Shown: positions 42,722 through 53,509, numbered from the stretch's first letter. The stretch is 59,001 bases of DNA from Gyrodactylus bullatarudis (GCA_012064415.1 SSNU01000287.1:1-59001); one strand, 5' to 3'. Numbers and translations: made by a program. Notes: generated by a model from the sequence alone, not told the origin.

Positions 42722-42776
42722 AAGTCGGTGTTTGGTCTGAAGAGAACCGACGAAAATAAAGCTTTATTCACCAAAA
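42722..42776 (+). ncRNA. Hammerhead ribozyme, type I (copy F, best preserved)
   Basis: TTTGGT (42731-42736) pairs with ACCAAA (42770-42775) as stem I. CTGAAGA is at 42737-42743, with G44/C51 closing stem II; GAAA is at 42752-42755. ATAAAGCTTTAT (42756-42767) is a perfect stem III, and TC is at 42768-42769. Predicted cleavage is between 42769 and 42770. Loop ACCGA (42746-42750) can pair with TCGGT (42725-42729). The TATA box starts at 42706. Confidence 0.75.
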
Positions 42777-43129
42777 CAAATCTTTCGCTCGTTCTCAGCT
42801 CCAGGTCAGCAACCCAAAAAAAATTCATTAATCATTTGAATTCAAAAACATCATTGCCCCATGATCAAAATGATCAAATTGAAATATTAACTTCAACTCT
42901 ATCGAAAAAATTAACAAGAAATTATATTCATAGGCATTTGAAGATTCAGATTCATTTGATCAATACATCCAACTTCAACTGATGCTAGAGTCTTTGGAAG
43001 CTTAACCAGACTCTTTTTCCCAAATTCGATAAATCAGTCTATTCATTCAATAGGTTTTCCTTTAGTAAGATCAATCAATAATCTCGAATAAAATAGGTAA
43101 GAAAAAAAATTCAATCTTAAGAAGAAGAA

Positions 43130-43423
43130 TTGAAATCAAGAATCGGTTCGATGGTGGCTACCCTGTATCCCGAATTTCATCGGTATGTTTCAAAAGTCAG
43201 CGATTTAAATTCTGATTTAAACAATTTATTGAATTTAAATCTATCAAGAAATGAATGTAACCGGACTCTTTTCGAAGAAATATTCATCCTGCAAGTTGAA
43301 GAGGAGTTAAATAAACCCAACAGTTTCATTGGAATTAAAGATATGCAAACAGTTTCTGATGAAATTTCTAGTTCAATAAAGGTTTTGACATTATTATCAA
43401 ATATATTTCTTGCTCTCTCATGA
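43130..43423 (+). CDS. Hypothetical ORF of 97 residues
   Basis: The frame, open from about 43115, reads SRIGSMVATLYPEFHRYVSK, then SDLNSDLNNLLNLNLSRNEC and EEIFILQVEEELNKPNSF. It is helical and acidic, with a coiled-coil-like LNSDLNNLLNLNL. It lies downstream of ribozyme F and may be the first ORF of the element that the ribozyme module starts. No domain recognised. Confidence 0.3.
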   Translation: MKSRIGSMVATLYPEFHRYVSKVSDLNSDLNNLLNLNLSRNECNRTLFEEIFILQVEEELNKPNSFIGIKDMQTVSDEISSSIKVLTLLSNIFLALS

Positions 43424-43959
43424 AAAATAATAGAAAGAAAAGTCTTCATTTGCTGGAAGCTTGGGTGAAATAATAGGAGTATCCAAAGCAATTTGATTTT
43501 TTTTGTATTAAGGAATTGAGGCTTAGATTTCTTCGGCATTACCATTTGAATTTGAATTTAATATAATCTCTTGTGATTAAGCACAATTGATGAGTTTAAA
43601 AAATTTTCATGAAAGGATTTAGTTTATTTTTCTAATAATTAAAATCAATATTTCTTATAATTAATTTTAATTCGAATTCGTTTGATAAATTATTATCATT
43701 ATTTATTTAACGACCTTATTACTTGTAAGTAGGCAAGTGAAATATAATTCTCTATTTAAAAATATCATATTTTTGAAAATATAATTTTTGTGAGGGGTTC
43801 GACCGTTTGGGACGGCTCGCTCCTGGGCAACTCTGCAAAAAGTTATTAGCATATACGTGATCCTCATGCAATTCTGATGAATTTCTCAAAGGGGTAAGGG
43901 GTAAGAATCGAAAGTTAGAGTTATCTTGGGTTTTGTGCAAACGCTGTTGGCGATAAAAG
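43424..43959. other. Non-coding stretch
   Basis: No supported gene; the antisense ORFs here are shadows. The AT content is high and no repeat arm was seen. Confidence 0.35.
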
Positions 43960-44359
43960 ACCTTTGCAAATCACCAACAACGTTAAGAAGCCTACGTGTT
44001 TTGATGATAACAATACGACCTTTCTCAACAACACTTCAACAAAAAAAGGCTGGATGACAAAATGTTTATTTTCGAAGAATCTATCTGATTGCGATAAATA
44101 ACTTGGGAGATCGAAAATAAAAATCTTATTGTTTATTGACCTTAAAAAGAAAGTGAATTTAAAACAATTTATTTCAATAGTGAAACAAGCTTGGGATGAA
44201 GTTGAACCTAAAACAATAATAAATTGTTTTCAACACGTCAAATTTATTTACCGAAACAACAGAGAGTCATTGAATATCAACCATGAAATATCTCAGTCTT
44301 TAGAACTTTTCATTAACTTATTAAAATATGAAAATAAAATGGAGCACTCTCTGAATTAG
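43960..44359 (+). pseudogene. pogo-like transposase fragment (element 4)
   Basis: The first part reads ITNNVKKPTCFDDNNTTF and STKKGWMTKCLF, matching NNVKTPRCFEDNNIEF and STKKGWMTRYLF of element 1. The block with the second and third Asp is deleted; only a trace, KILLFID, remains. The second part (44129-44359) has VNLKQFISIVKQAWDEVEPK and TIINCFQHVKFIYRNN, the C-terminal helix. It is dead and internally deleted. Confidence 0.65.
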
Positions 44360-44640
44360 AAAATACTAAGATTTTCAGAGAACATAAACTTAAATTTTTA
44401 ATGATATTTTTAACTTAAATGAATAAATAGTATTAATATTATATTTTCATTTTGATCCATCAAAAAATTGGTGAAAAAATAAAATTCAGAGAAGTAAAGA
44501 GCGAGATGGAATAATATCCTCAAATTTTATTGTTCTATATAATACTGGAATTTTATTGGTCGGGGAGAAAAAAGAAATAAGTAAGGTTTAATTTTCGGGG
44601 TAGAGTTATCTCGAAGCGTTATCTATGTAAATGACTTTAT

Positions 44641-45206
44641 ATGAATAAATTTTCATTAATTATTATTTAAATTAAGATTGCCAGGAGAAATTTCTAAAAA
44701 GACTGATATTTTAAAAAGAGAGCTGATATTCCCAAAGAGATGTAATGATATGAAAAATAATTTTGTTGAGAAAATACTTGAATTTTATTTGTTGATAAAA
44801 ATCTTGAATTTGATTGGTCATTTGATCAGGAGAGCAGAGAGATGTGAATACCAATTTGGTTTGATGTTTTAAAAACTCGCGAGCCATTATGTGTGTAAAT
44901 GACTGTATTTTTAAAATAGAAAATGAACCCCCTAAATGTATGTGAATTCTTTATATTCTTTTATTATTATGATTTTTTATTGACTTGTTATATATATTAT
45001 GGGTAATTCTGATAATTTGCTGATTATGCATAAACTGCAAGCTCTTACTATTCACAAAGCAGAGAGGGAAATATTAAATGATACTTTTGTATGAACATAG
45101 TTCGCCAATCATAGTTTCCTTAAAAACCATATCAAACCATACGATGGATGTGATGCATCCTATCTGGACTCTAGACTCTGGAGTATACTTCGGGCATTAA
45201 AAAATT
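44641..45206. other. Non-coding stretch with promoter-like patches
   Basis: GATTGGTCATTTGATCAGG followed by GCAGAGAGATGTGAATAC near 44812-44845 resembles the CCAAT plus AGAGGTATAAA module. No gene is supported. Confidence 0.35.
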
Positions 45207-45587
45207 TTGGTAATGACTATGAAAGCTTACATCAAAAATTCTGCCCCCAAAACTGCCCGAGTAACAAAAACTCTAACCTCAAAATTAGTTGATAGACAAT
45301 CCCAAAACAGTTGTGACAAAGCACTCATGCCAGCAACCATGGTCCCCCAGGATGACAACCAGCACACAGAAACAGGAATGGCTAGAACTCGTTTCTTTTC
45401 ACAACCAGAAACTCCATCAAGGAAAAGAAACGCATCAATATCGCCCCAGAAACAAAAAGGAAAACAGAGAAAAAAGATCCCGAGAAACAACAAGACCATA
45501 CATGATACTTCAAGCCTAATACATGAGGAACATACCTCAATCCCATTGGCAAATCGAAGGAGAATGAAAGCGATTGGTCACAATTGA
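45207..45587 (+). CDS. ORF of a ribozyme-module element, unknown function
   Basis: The 126-residue protein starts MVMTMKAYIKNSAPKTARVT and has a Ser/Pro-rich, strongly basic second half (TPSRKRNASISPQKQKGKQ, then RKKIPRNNKT). It resembles the minus-strand ORF at 25065-24816 in KR-x-I-S/T-P and in the ending IPLANRRRMKAIG. In both, CCAAT boxes overlap or follow the ORF end (CCCATTGG, GATTGGTC), and a TATA box (GTATAAATA, 45614) comes next. Here no hammerhead core follows. The basic tail suggests RNA or DNA binding. Family unknown. Confidence 0.4.
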   Translation: MVMTMKAYIKNSAPKTARVTKTLTSKLVDRQSQNSCDKALMPATMVPQDDNQHTETGMARTRFFSQPETPSRKRNASISPQKQKGKQRKKIPRNNKTIHDTSSLIHEEHTSIPLANRRRMKAIGHN

Positions 45588-46449
45588 GCAAAGTACTTTA
45601 TTCATTGATAATTATGTATAAATACTACTACATATGTCGTTCTACTAGCCAGTATGACTAGCAGTCAGCAACAAACAAACATTTTCCAAGAAATAAAGCA
45701 GCTTATGACCAGAAATAATTTAAATGTATATATGGCATGTGTGAGCCTGGTGATTTGTCTGGTGCACTTGTTATTAAAGCATTTCTGGAAATAGTCTTCG
45801 CTTGAGTCTTCGATTTTATGCTGACGTTTAAAATACGATTCTTTCAGTTATTTTTTTACGAACCAAATAAATGATATCTCGGAAAGAGGGTTAGATGAAG
45901 AAAGAAAAAAATTATTTTCGATCAAGATCAGATTTTAGATTAAAATATTGTTGAAAAAATGTTCAAATTACATTTTCACGAGATTTCCAAACTCAAAAAT
46001 CAGAATTTTTGAGGAAATTCGACTTTCTGTTCAGTAAAGTAAAAGATTTTTTAGATCTTGACGAGTTGATTGAAGATCGCTCGGGGTTCTTCGCCCGAAA
46101 ATATCAGAAAAGTTAAATTTTTTTTCCTAAATCTCATTTTCCTTTCATTTCAAAAATTTGTTAAAAAACTAGATTTCAACGATAATTCTGACCTTTAAAA
46201 AATAAATAATGAAAGGCATACTCGTGAGTAAATATACAAATTAATGAAAATTAATTTTTAAATCAAAAATAAGAATTCATTTTTGTCTATTGCACACGTT
46301 GCAGCTTAAGAATAAATTGCTTTTTGATTTAAAATTAAAAGAAATTCAATATTAGGCCGTTTGAATCTTAGTTTCCTATCTTGATATTCACAAGAGACTT
46401 TCAACCAAATTTATCCAATAAGTGAATTAAGTTTTCAATAGAATTCAGC
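45588..46449. other. Non-coding stretch
   Basis: Apart from the TATA box at 45614 and GACTAGCAGTC repeats around 45650, nothing is recognisable. Confidence 0.35.
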
Positions 46450-46453
46450 ACAG

Positions 46454-46626
46454 GGTTTTAGCTGGATAGCGTTTAAGAGTTGTGAGCCTTCCGTTTATGA
46501 AGAAGCTTATATTCTAAATAGATTTAAGAATAAACTACAACAGCTGAAGACGGAGTTGAGTTCAAAGCCAAATGATTTGAAGACTCCATCCTCTCAAGAA
46601 ATTTCTATGTTTGTCAATATCTGTTA
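46454..46626 (+). CDS. Possible terminal exon, unidentified
   Basis: After a splice-acceptor-like TTCAGCACAG, the frame GFSWIAFKSCEPSVYEEAYI and NRFKNKLQQLKTELSSKPND runs to TAA at 46626. The composition (helical, with a short coiled-coil-like LQQLKTEL) is protein-like. No upstream exon was found and the family is unknown. Confidence 0.25.
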
Positions 46627-47053
46627 AAGCTTCCAGCAATTATTTCTATCTTTATTTCCTCTATCGTGAAGCTTCTTGATAGTTTCAAGCCGAGTTACAA
46701 TTAATCAAGAATTGATGATTGCAATAGTTAATCTAGTTATATTTAAAATTATTGAAAATATAAACTTGAACGAGAATTAATTTTAAAAAATTGTTTAAAA
46801 AAATTGATTTTAATTCTACGAACAGAAATGAAATTCGTGATTCTGAAAATTTGCTCTTGGAAATTTTATTGCTCGACTTTTCTTAAAATTTTCAAGGGCT
46901 CCAACATTTTAAATTATATATTTGATTCTTATTTTTATGTTCTTGTTTTCAAATCAGTTAGAAATATTCATTTTTTCTTGGTTTTGGCACATGTGAAGAC
47001 AATTTCCAGAATAGCTTTATTATTTAATTCACAAAAACTTGCTTAGCTAACCG

Positions 47054-47341
47054 ATGAAAGTAAGAATAATTCTGATACTTTATAATTTAGATATAAAAGT
47101 TCTACAAAACGAAAAAATTTTATTAACTGAAAATTGCCTGATAATATTTGGAGACAATTATTACGATTGCATGTTTTGCAAAGTTGAATTTGAATCTAGC
47201 AATGTTTTGAAGTTTTCGGAAGTTATTTGCAACACAAGAATATTGACTTTAAATTTTATTTTTGAAGCGAAAAGCAAGAGTCCCAATACTATCATGAGAA
47301 TTTTAGAAGAATGTTTCACAAAATGTATTTACAAATGTTAG
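47054..47341 (+). CDS. Hypothetical ORF of 95 residues
   Basis: The protein contains NEKILLTENCLIIFGDNYYD and CMFCKVEFESSNVLKF, and ends TIMRILEECFTKCIYKC. The mixed composition with several cysteines suggests real coding sequence, perhaps a last exon. No domain or neighbour identifies it. The ORF just upstream (46804-47046) is hydrophobic and AT-driven, and is not counted. Confidence 0.3.
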   Translation: MKVRIILILYNLDIKVLQNEKILLTENCLIIFGDNYYDCMFCKVEFESSNVLKFSEVICNTRILTLNFIFEAKSKSPNTIMRILEECFTKCIYKC

Positions 47342-47754
47342 TTTAGCCCTACATAAAGATCGATTTTTAAAAGTCCAAACTTTTACAAATTTCTCCAAAA
47401 TTTTTTTCAGATATTATAATTTCAATAGATAATCAAGTTTAAATATAATAATTGTAAATAAAATTTGTATTTTAAAACGGGATCATAGCTTCGGATGTGA
47501 CCAAAGTTAATACTGTAACTCGAAAAGGTGCTTAAACTAGCATCCCTAGTGGCTTAAGCTGTGGCACAATTAAGATTTAATGAAAATTTGAATTCAATAA
47601 AATTATCTACTGAAGAGAGAATTTCTCTAAATTTTAACCTAAATTTGAAATCTTTGAAAACACATGCCTTCATAAATTAAATCACTTTTTATTCATTTAT
47701 ATATAATTATTATCTGAAAAAAAATATTTATATAAAATATGGGATTATACCTGA

Positions 47755-48031
47755 GATTTTTTTTTTACTTTTGAAGATAACCGGTTTTTTCTTGGATATT
47801 CGTGCATTATATATAAATCTGAAAAGATAACACACTTAGCTGTGACAGATTGTATTGAGATTGAGGAAAATTCACTTATTGGATATCTGCATAATAATAA
47901 AATATTTAATTTAGAACTAATAAACCTGGAGTCTTTCAAAAAGGATTTGAAATTAAAAAATTTACAAGATAAAGATGTTGGCTATGTCATATCAACCAAA
48001 TATTTGCATAGCGATTTTACAAACTTGTATT
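47755..48031 (+). CDS. Possible internal exon, unidentified
   Basis: An open frame runs from about 47755 to a good splice donor, TATT then GTAAGTTT (48032). It reads TFEDNRFFLGYSCIIYKSEK, ITHLAVTDCIEIEENSLIGY and LKNLQDKDVGYVISTKYLHS. An alternative acceptor is CACACTTAG at 47839, giving a 192-bp exon. The protein-like alternation of hydrophobic and charged residues is unlike the fossils around it. No family recognised. Confidence 0.35.
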
Positions 48032-48407
48032 GTAAGTTTTTTTATAAGAAAAATTGAAAGAATTTCAAATTCCCATTTATCATTTAGAATGCTTGAATAT
48101 GTTTTGCGATATCAATCAAATTTTAGAAAAATCTATGGTTTGTAATGATGAGGCATGATTTAATTAAAATAAATGTCAATCTGTGTCTGTCTGTCTCACT
48201 GAGTCCCCTTCCCCCAAATTTTGAGACACGGTATATAGGTTGATGTATAACAATCTAGTATAAAATTTGTAGAACAAATTATACTTCATATGCTTTTTTA
48301 CGAAAGATTGTTTTTTCCTAATTAGCTGAACAATAACGCAAATTTCTTGCTTGAAATTCTTGATTTCTGTGAATATATTATCAATGATAATTTATCATTT
48401 TGCTGAC

Positions 48408-48651
48408 TAATGTCTTGCATTTTGTAGGTAGAAAACGAAAATAGATTCTGGGTGAATATCAGCCTTTTATTTTGGAAAGTTACAAATAAATGCTCTGATT
48501 GGCCCAGAAGAAATTTTCACATTTCATTGAATAATATTCTGTATAAATATACATTTCGGTGTAGTGTCAGATGAGAACCTTTGAAAATAAAGAGCTCATA
48601 TTCACCCAGAATCTATTTTCGTTTTCTACCTACAAAATACAAGACATTAGT
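48408..48651 (+). mobile_element. 244-bp element with inverted termini and a ribozyme remnant
   Basis: 48408-48460 and 48597-48650 are inverted copies (53 bp) with TTTTGTAGGTAGAAAACGAA and GATTCTGGGTGAAT. Between them are GATTGGCCC (CCAAT), GTATAAATATA (TATA, 48542) and a degraded hammerhead, CAGATGAG at 48568 with GAAA at 48583. The right repeat starts at the ATTC/ACCC position where the ribozyme would cleave. It is too small to encode anything. Confidence 0.65.
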
Positions 48652-48899
48652 AAGCAAAATAATGATAATAAAATTATATTGGTTTAAATTTTGTGTTAAA
48701 CGTTAAGTTAAACGTCGATTTTCAAGCCACTTTACACAAATTTTACCTGTATTTATTGATCTGATTTTTGGCAAATATATAGGTTTTTAGAATTTAATTA
48801 TAGAATGGCATTTGTGTGTTGTTAGTGTGTGTGTATCATCAGCTTGTCTCTTTTTCGTGTGGCTTATGTGTCGAATGATCTCTTTCTCTCCCTTTTATG
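48652..48899. other. Non-coding spacer
   Basis: Nothing recognised apart from a GTGTGTGT-like patch near 48815-48832. Confidence 0.3.
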
Positions 48900-49290
48900 T
48901 GGACTATTTCTTCTACTGATTTTTCTACTAAGCCTTTTTCCCATGTATCTTTTCGAGTGTTTTTCTTCTTCTTCGTTTTTCCTTTTTTTCTTTTTCTGGT
49001 CTTAATAGAGAGAGTTCAGATCTGGTTTCGAACCTGAACATCATTTCTGCAGGAGATTTACTGTTGAGTTCACGTTTCGAAGTAACTCTAAATTTTTCTT
49101 TCATTACTTTTCTCTCCTGAGATTTTCTTCCACATTCTCTTGATTGTGTTAACTTTTTCCTCTGCAATGCCGTTACTCTGTGGGTGGTACGGTAGTAAGG
49201 GCTATATACCAGTTTAGGTGCAACTGGTTTTTTATTTAGTTTAAGCCAGTTCCTGGTAAATGTCGACCTGTTAAAATCTTGACAAGCTCT
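48900..49290 (-). pseudogene. Ty3/gypsy integrase fragment (copy 3)
   Basis: On the minus strand, FTRNWLKLNKKPVAPKLVYS precedes PYYRTTHRVTALQRKKLTQS, equivalent to SSPYYPxSNGLAE with a shift after YY. SPAEMMFRFETRSELSLLRP is the SPAEmmFgRxmRSdLP motif. A Lys/Glu/Arg-rich tail follows. The core Asp residues upstream are lost where LINE-C abuts (about 49290). Part of its sequence recurs at 42282. Confidence 0.6.
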
Positions 49291-49612
49291 AAGATTCATA
49301 AAAATTGTTTCATTCAGAACAAAGTATCTTTTCAAAAATTAAAAATTAGAACATCTAGAGATAAAACTATTCTTCAACAGACAATAGTCAACTCAGAGTA
49401 CTTGGTTAAAAGAAATAGTTTAATCTCGTCGCATAACAGAGTGACTAACAATAGGAATAACACTAATAATACACACTCCAATAATACTCCAAACTGTATA
49501 TCTAATATAACTCCATTACCAACTAATACTAATATTGCTAATCGGTCTAATAGTAAAAATCGTAATGCGAGTACAAATAACTAGTCCATCTTTCACTAAC
49601 TGTTTTTCTACT

Positions 49613-50493
49613 TCATCAACTATTACTTTCTTTCTACAAAATATAAGATCTCTACTTTTTGTATATTTTCTCTTTAAAAGTTTTATTCTGAATACACAAT
49701 ATGATTTTTACTGTTCTACTGAGATATGGCTACATGAATCTCATTCTGACCATGGCCTCCATTTAGAAGTCCATACATTTATTAGATCTGATATAGAATT
49801 AGTGATAAAAATGGTGGAGTTTTATTGTTTTCTAAAGAAACTTTCAACCTAACATCATCCTATACCACTTCAATTAACAAAAATGAGCTACTAAACTGTG
49901 TTATTAAACTGTCTGACACAAAAATAATAAATATAATCCTAGTTTACAGAAGACCTAATAATACAACCACTGACGACTTCATCCTAATCAGTCATATTGA
50001 TGATATAATTGATAGATATATGGAGACTGAACTTATCATACTTGGTGATCTCAATCTTCCACATGAAGGCTGGAATCATCCCAAGACTCATTTAGGATCA
50101 TATTTATTTAACTTAGGATTATCCCAAATAATCAATATACCCACTAGACAAAACAATATCCTTGACTGTATATTAATTGAAACAAATAATAACTTATTTG
50201 AATTTGATATTCAAAATATTTTCCCTAGTAAAGATCACTTAGGAGTTTTTGCCAAACTAACTTTTTCTGATGTCGAGATCTTTCAAAATAAAACAGACAC
50301 GAACAAATACTTTGAATTTACTGATTTTAACATATTAAAAGCTGTCACGAATATTAATAAAAATCTACTTAATGTTAATAATTTTCTTGAGCAATATTCA
50401 AGAATATACTCACTATCTACAATTCAGAAAGAAAGAGTTAATCTTGGTAGCCTAGTATACAAGAAAAACATCTCTCAAAAATATACTCAATAA
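49613..50493 (+). pseudogene. LINE-C apurinic-type endonuclease and linker
   Basis: FLQNIRSL (about 49638) and CSTEIWLHESHSDHG (about 49710) carry the N and E of the EEP nuclease core, in different frames. From 49825 the frame is open: SKETFNLTSSYTT, IINIILVYRRPNN, LIILGDLNLPHEGW (GDxN motif), LDCILIETNN and FPSKDHLGVFAKLTF (the terminal His). EFTDFNILKAVTNINKNLL follows as linker, also present in LINE-A (DFTDFNVWRTIT). The enzyme nicks target DNA for reverse transcription. Frameshifts near 49700 and 49820 break it. Confidence 0.8.
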
Positions 50494-50984
50494 ATGCTTA
50501 TAAATGTCTCGACCTGTTGAGATGATAGAAAATTCACAAAGACAGATCAAGAACCTTTACAATCTTGAATACGATAGAATTGAAAAAAAATTAAGAGACC
50601 ATATTAGGATAAAACCCAAACAAGGATATTTCTATCTTAATAAATATTTTAAATTCTCTCATAAAAAAAATGTCACCCACAATAACAAAAATAATATGAC
50701 TTGTGAAGCCTTACAAAATATCTTCATGTCAACTTTCAACAGTTCTGCTCCAATAAACACCAAAGCATTCATCCATTGTGTTTCATACTCTAATTATCAT
50801 AATAATACCTTTATGAATTTTTCTGAGTTTAACAAATTATTAAGAAAACTCAAAAATAAAAACACTAAAGATTCTTATAAAATTAGTGTCCATATACTTA
50901 TAAGTAGCCACGTAAATTTTATTCATAGATTTTTTTAATAAAAATTTCAACAATTATTTTTTAATAATATTATTCCTGATTATA

Positions 50985-51642
50985 TGTCACTCGCTAAAGT
51001 TATTCCTATTCCCAAACCCAATAGTAATGACTTTAGACCAATAACTTTACAAAACACCCTCATAAAAATCATTGACTCATTTCTTTTCATCAAAATTCTT
51101 GGTATAATTGCCATAGAAAAATAGATCCTGATCAACATGGATTCTGTAGAGGCTAATATTTTCAAATTAATAAACTATTTGTCACTTCTTAACAAGAATA
51201 AAAATAAATCTGTCGTAATATATATTGACTTGTCTAAAGCATTTGATAAAATTTATATTCACAAAATTATCGAAATCTGTCATCACTACGGAGTATGTTC
51301 ACATCTACTAGCAATGCTGAAACTATATCTAACGAAACGCAAGCAATATGTGTCCTTCGAAAACAAAGATTCATTTCCTCAATTAATTACTTCCGGTGTC
51401 CCACAAGGCTCCAGAGTAGGTCCTCTAATATTTTATATTGTCTTCTATCAAATATATATGCTGATGATATGAAGATTTTCTATAACGTTGATGACTTTAT
51501 CGACATTGATTTCATTAACACGTCTCTAAAAATTCTTTCAAATGATTTAAAATCCTTAGGCTTAAGCATCAACGAAAGTGAAACTTTCTTCATTACACCT
51601 TTTACAACAATCCCTTTACAAGGAAATTTACTTGTGAATTAA
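50985..51642 (+). pseudogene. LINE-C reverse transcriptase
   Basis: LAKVIPIPKPNSNDFRP is followed by LITLQNTL-like sequence and a stop; then ANIFKLINYLSLLNKNKNKS and VVIYIDLSKAFDKIYIHKI with the first catalytic Asp (51137-51472). LITSGVPQGSRVGPL is the fingers motif. After a shift, YADDMKIFYNVDDFIDIDFI (about 51455) has the catalytic YADD, then SLGLSINESETFFITPF. Block order and spacing fit a CR1/Jockey-like RT. Breaks at 51124 and 51450. Confidence 0.85.
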
Positions 51643-51785
51643 AAAAAATCGATCCCAAATTCACAATTCGTGACTTGGGAGTTAAATAAAATAACTTTTT
51701 TGACTTTACAGAACATTATAAAGATATCCATAGATCTTTCATAACAATATGCATACAGATTCATAAATGCATAAAACACGACTTC

Positions 51786-52178
51786 ATGAAAGTTTTTCTC
51801 TTCAAAATGATGGCACGATCCGTTGTTGAATTTTGTGCAGGATTCTGGAATCCTGAGAAGCCCGAATGGTCTATGAAGCTTCAAAAAGTGGCCAAAATTT
51901 TCCGACGTAAACTGTCTGAACCATACAGGAAAAAACTAAGTCTACCTTCCGAATCAATAATGGTTCGAAGAGATATCAAAAGCATTCTACTCATCAAAAA
52001 GTGCCTCACTCCTCAAAGTCCTCCTGGACTCCGTGATCGATACAGAATACAAGGAGAAATAAAATATCTGGCAATCTTCACGAGAAGCAAAAAATTATCT
52101 GAAAAGTTACCAAATATCATAAAAAGAATGAGTTTATTTGAATTCAAGAAAGAAATTAACTCGAGATTCCTTAACTAA
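51786..52178 (+). pseudogene. LINE-C C-terminal region
   Basis: The ORF MKVFLFKMMARSVVEFCAGF, WNPEKPEWSMKLQKVAKIF and on to FKKEINSRFLN corresponds to LINE-A residues MKVLLFKVYAQPIIKYCSAIWNPE through FKRELKKSYNIL. It is the thumb-side C-terminus found after the RT in this LINE group. It ends at TAA, 52176-52178. Confidence 0.75.
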
Positions 52179-52508
52179 AACCAAAAAAAAACTGTATTAC
52201 TTATTTCCTTAACTATAAAAGATGTATATATATCTAGAAGTAATAAGTTAAACAAGTATATTAAATCACGATTTAACATCATCTGAATATTCAACATTGG
52301 TGACAGAAGCTTTTCTCTTCTTTCTTTTTTTGAATAATAATGGAAAAATCTAGAATTCTGAAGAAATTAGAAAAAGAACCTTAATTTCCCAAAGTAATAA
52401 TTCTATTGTGATTGAAAAATACTTGAAGAATCAATACTGATAACTATATATATTTTTTTCATAGATAAGATTTATATTATAACAGATTTATAACAAACTA
52501 TTTCAATT

Positions 52509-53158
52509 ACACTGTGTGTCAAAAAAATAGGTCTCGGAGTAATAGAGTTTCAAGACCATATTCTGATGCAAAATTTGACGCTGATTCCGAATTTTCTATA
52601 GATTCCGAATTTCGTGGAGATAAGATGCATGTGAGAAAAAAATGCTGAATCATCAACATATTATTGGCCACAAGAATGCTTAAACGTCATTGGTCTAAAA
52701 AATAAAATGCATTCATTCATTCGAAAGAGCACAAAATTTTGATCTAGATCCATGCTTAACATTCTGGAATTTATTCTTAATAAGCCTGTAAGTTGATAGA
52801 AAGTCATAAAATTTCTTGATTTTTTTCACACAAATTGGGACTTTCAAGTACTCATTTTGTGATTTCCCGCGTAATACAAATATTTGCGTAGCTTTGCCAT
52901 ACATCAATCGACGCATAATTTATTGTTCTATTAATTAATGTTAATTTTATTCCGGTATAATTAATTTTCAAATTTAATTTAATGTAATTTTGAGGCTCAA
53001 TTATATGCAAAATGGCATTTTTGAAATTTTGAGATTTTCTTCCAAACGAAGCATGATAACGGAATTCTGAGACCAGATTCAGAATCAGCGTCAAATTTTG
53101 CATCAGAATATGGTCTTGAAACCCTATTACTCCGAGACCTATTTTTTTGACACAGTGT
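52509..53158. mobile_element. Tc1-type non-autonomous element
   Basis: Inverted repeats of about 85 bp: 52509-52592 and 53075-53158. They begin ACACTGTGTGTCAAAAAAAT on the left (the right lacks one TG) and share GGTCTCGGAGTAATAG. The ORFs inside (52713-53103) are not supported as genes. The CACTGTG...CAAAAAAATAGG style is typical of Tc1-like ends. A target duplication is not clear. Confidence 0.7.
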
Positions 53159-53509
53159 TATTATTATACACACATGAAAATATATTTCTTCTTTTTTTTC
53201 TATTTTCCTTTAACTTATTATTATTATTTTTGTACATGATAACTATTTTTATATGAAAATGATGAATGTAAAGCAGAACTTATGAATTGTTCAATAAATT
53301 TCATTTCATTCATTGAATTTTTATGTGATTACTTATAAGTATGTTAACTTATATTGAAATTTTTCATACCAATGTAATTTCTACTACCACTATAAGATAT
53401 TAAACTTTTCTATATTTAGTCACTAAATGGGAAAATATTTATTGAACTCTATAAATCACAGAAATAGGCTTGAATTGTTGTTTCAAAGATATTATTAGGA
53501 TTACTTCTT
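53159..53509. repeat. Dispersed repeat pieces
   Basis: 53225-53310 is inverted at about 40545-40625 (AATTGTTCAATAAATTTC region), and 53335-53400 is inverted at 42190-42262 (CATACTTATAAGTA region). The ACTTATAAGT palindrome also occurs in the LINE linkers at 32474 and 50898. Confidence 0.4.

Larger units (their letters stand above)
41811..44640 (+). mobile_element. pogo-like element 4, bounded by inverted repeats (composite)
   Basis: 41811-41865 and 44593-44640 are inverted copies with TTACATAGATAACG and CGAGATAACTCTACCCC. A third copy of the motif is at 9890-9915. The interior carries a plus-strand pogo fragment at 43960-44360. It also carries foreign pieces: a long-TIR family fragment, a ribozyme module and unidentified ORFs, so the element was hit by later insertions. 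Confidence 0.5.
49291..52290 (+). mobile_element. LINE-C, the most complete non-LTR retrotransposon
   Basis: Plus-strand order: an Asn/Thr-rich segment (to 49584), endonuclease (49613-50280), linker (to 50938), RT (50970-51650), C-terminal region (51786-52178), and an AT-rich 3' end. LINE-B matches closely over 50650-51900. Frame breaks occur throughout, so it is inactive. Confidence 0.8.

Noticed and set aside
43177..43545. Minus-strand ORF of 122 residues
   Set aside because: Overlaps the plus-strand helical ORF at 43130-43423, which has the more protein-like composition; no motif in the antisense frame.
45227..45499. Minus-strand ORF of 90 residues, hydrophobic
   Set aside because: Shadow of the basic ORF at 45207-45587; its hydrophobicity is the usual antisense effect.
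45640..45680. Hammerhead after the TATA box at 45614
   Set aside because: Searched for CTGANGA and GAAA; only GACTAGCAGTC-like repeats are present and no core is formed.
46804..47046. Plus-strand ORF of 80 residues, hydrophobic
   Set aside because: Composition follows AT-rich DNA; no domain or splice signal. An alternative frame is equally plausible.
52713..53103. Two overlapping minus-strand ORFs
   Set aside because: They lie within a non-autonomous Tc1-type element, part of it inside the inverted repeat, and show no transposase motif.
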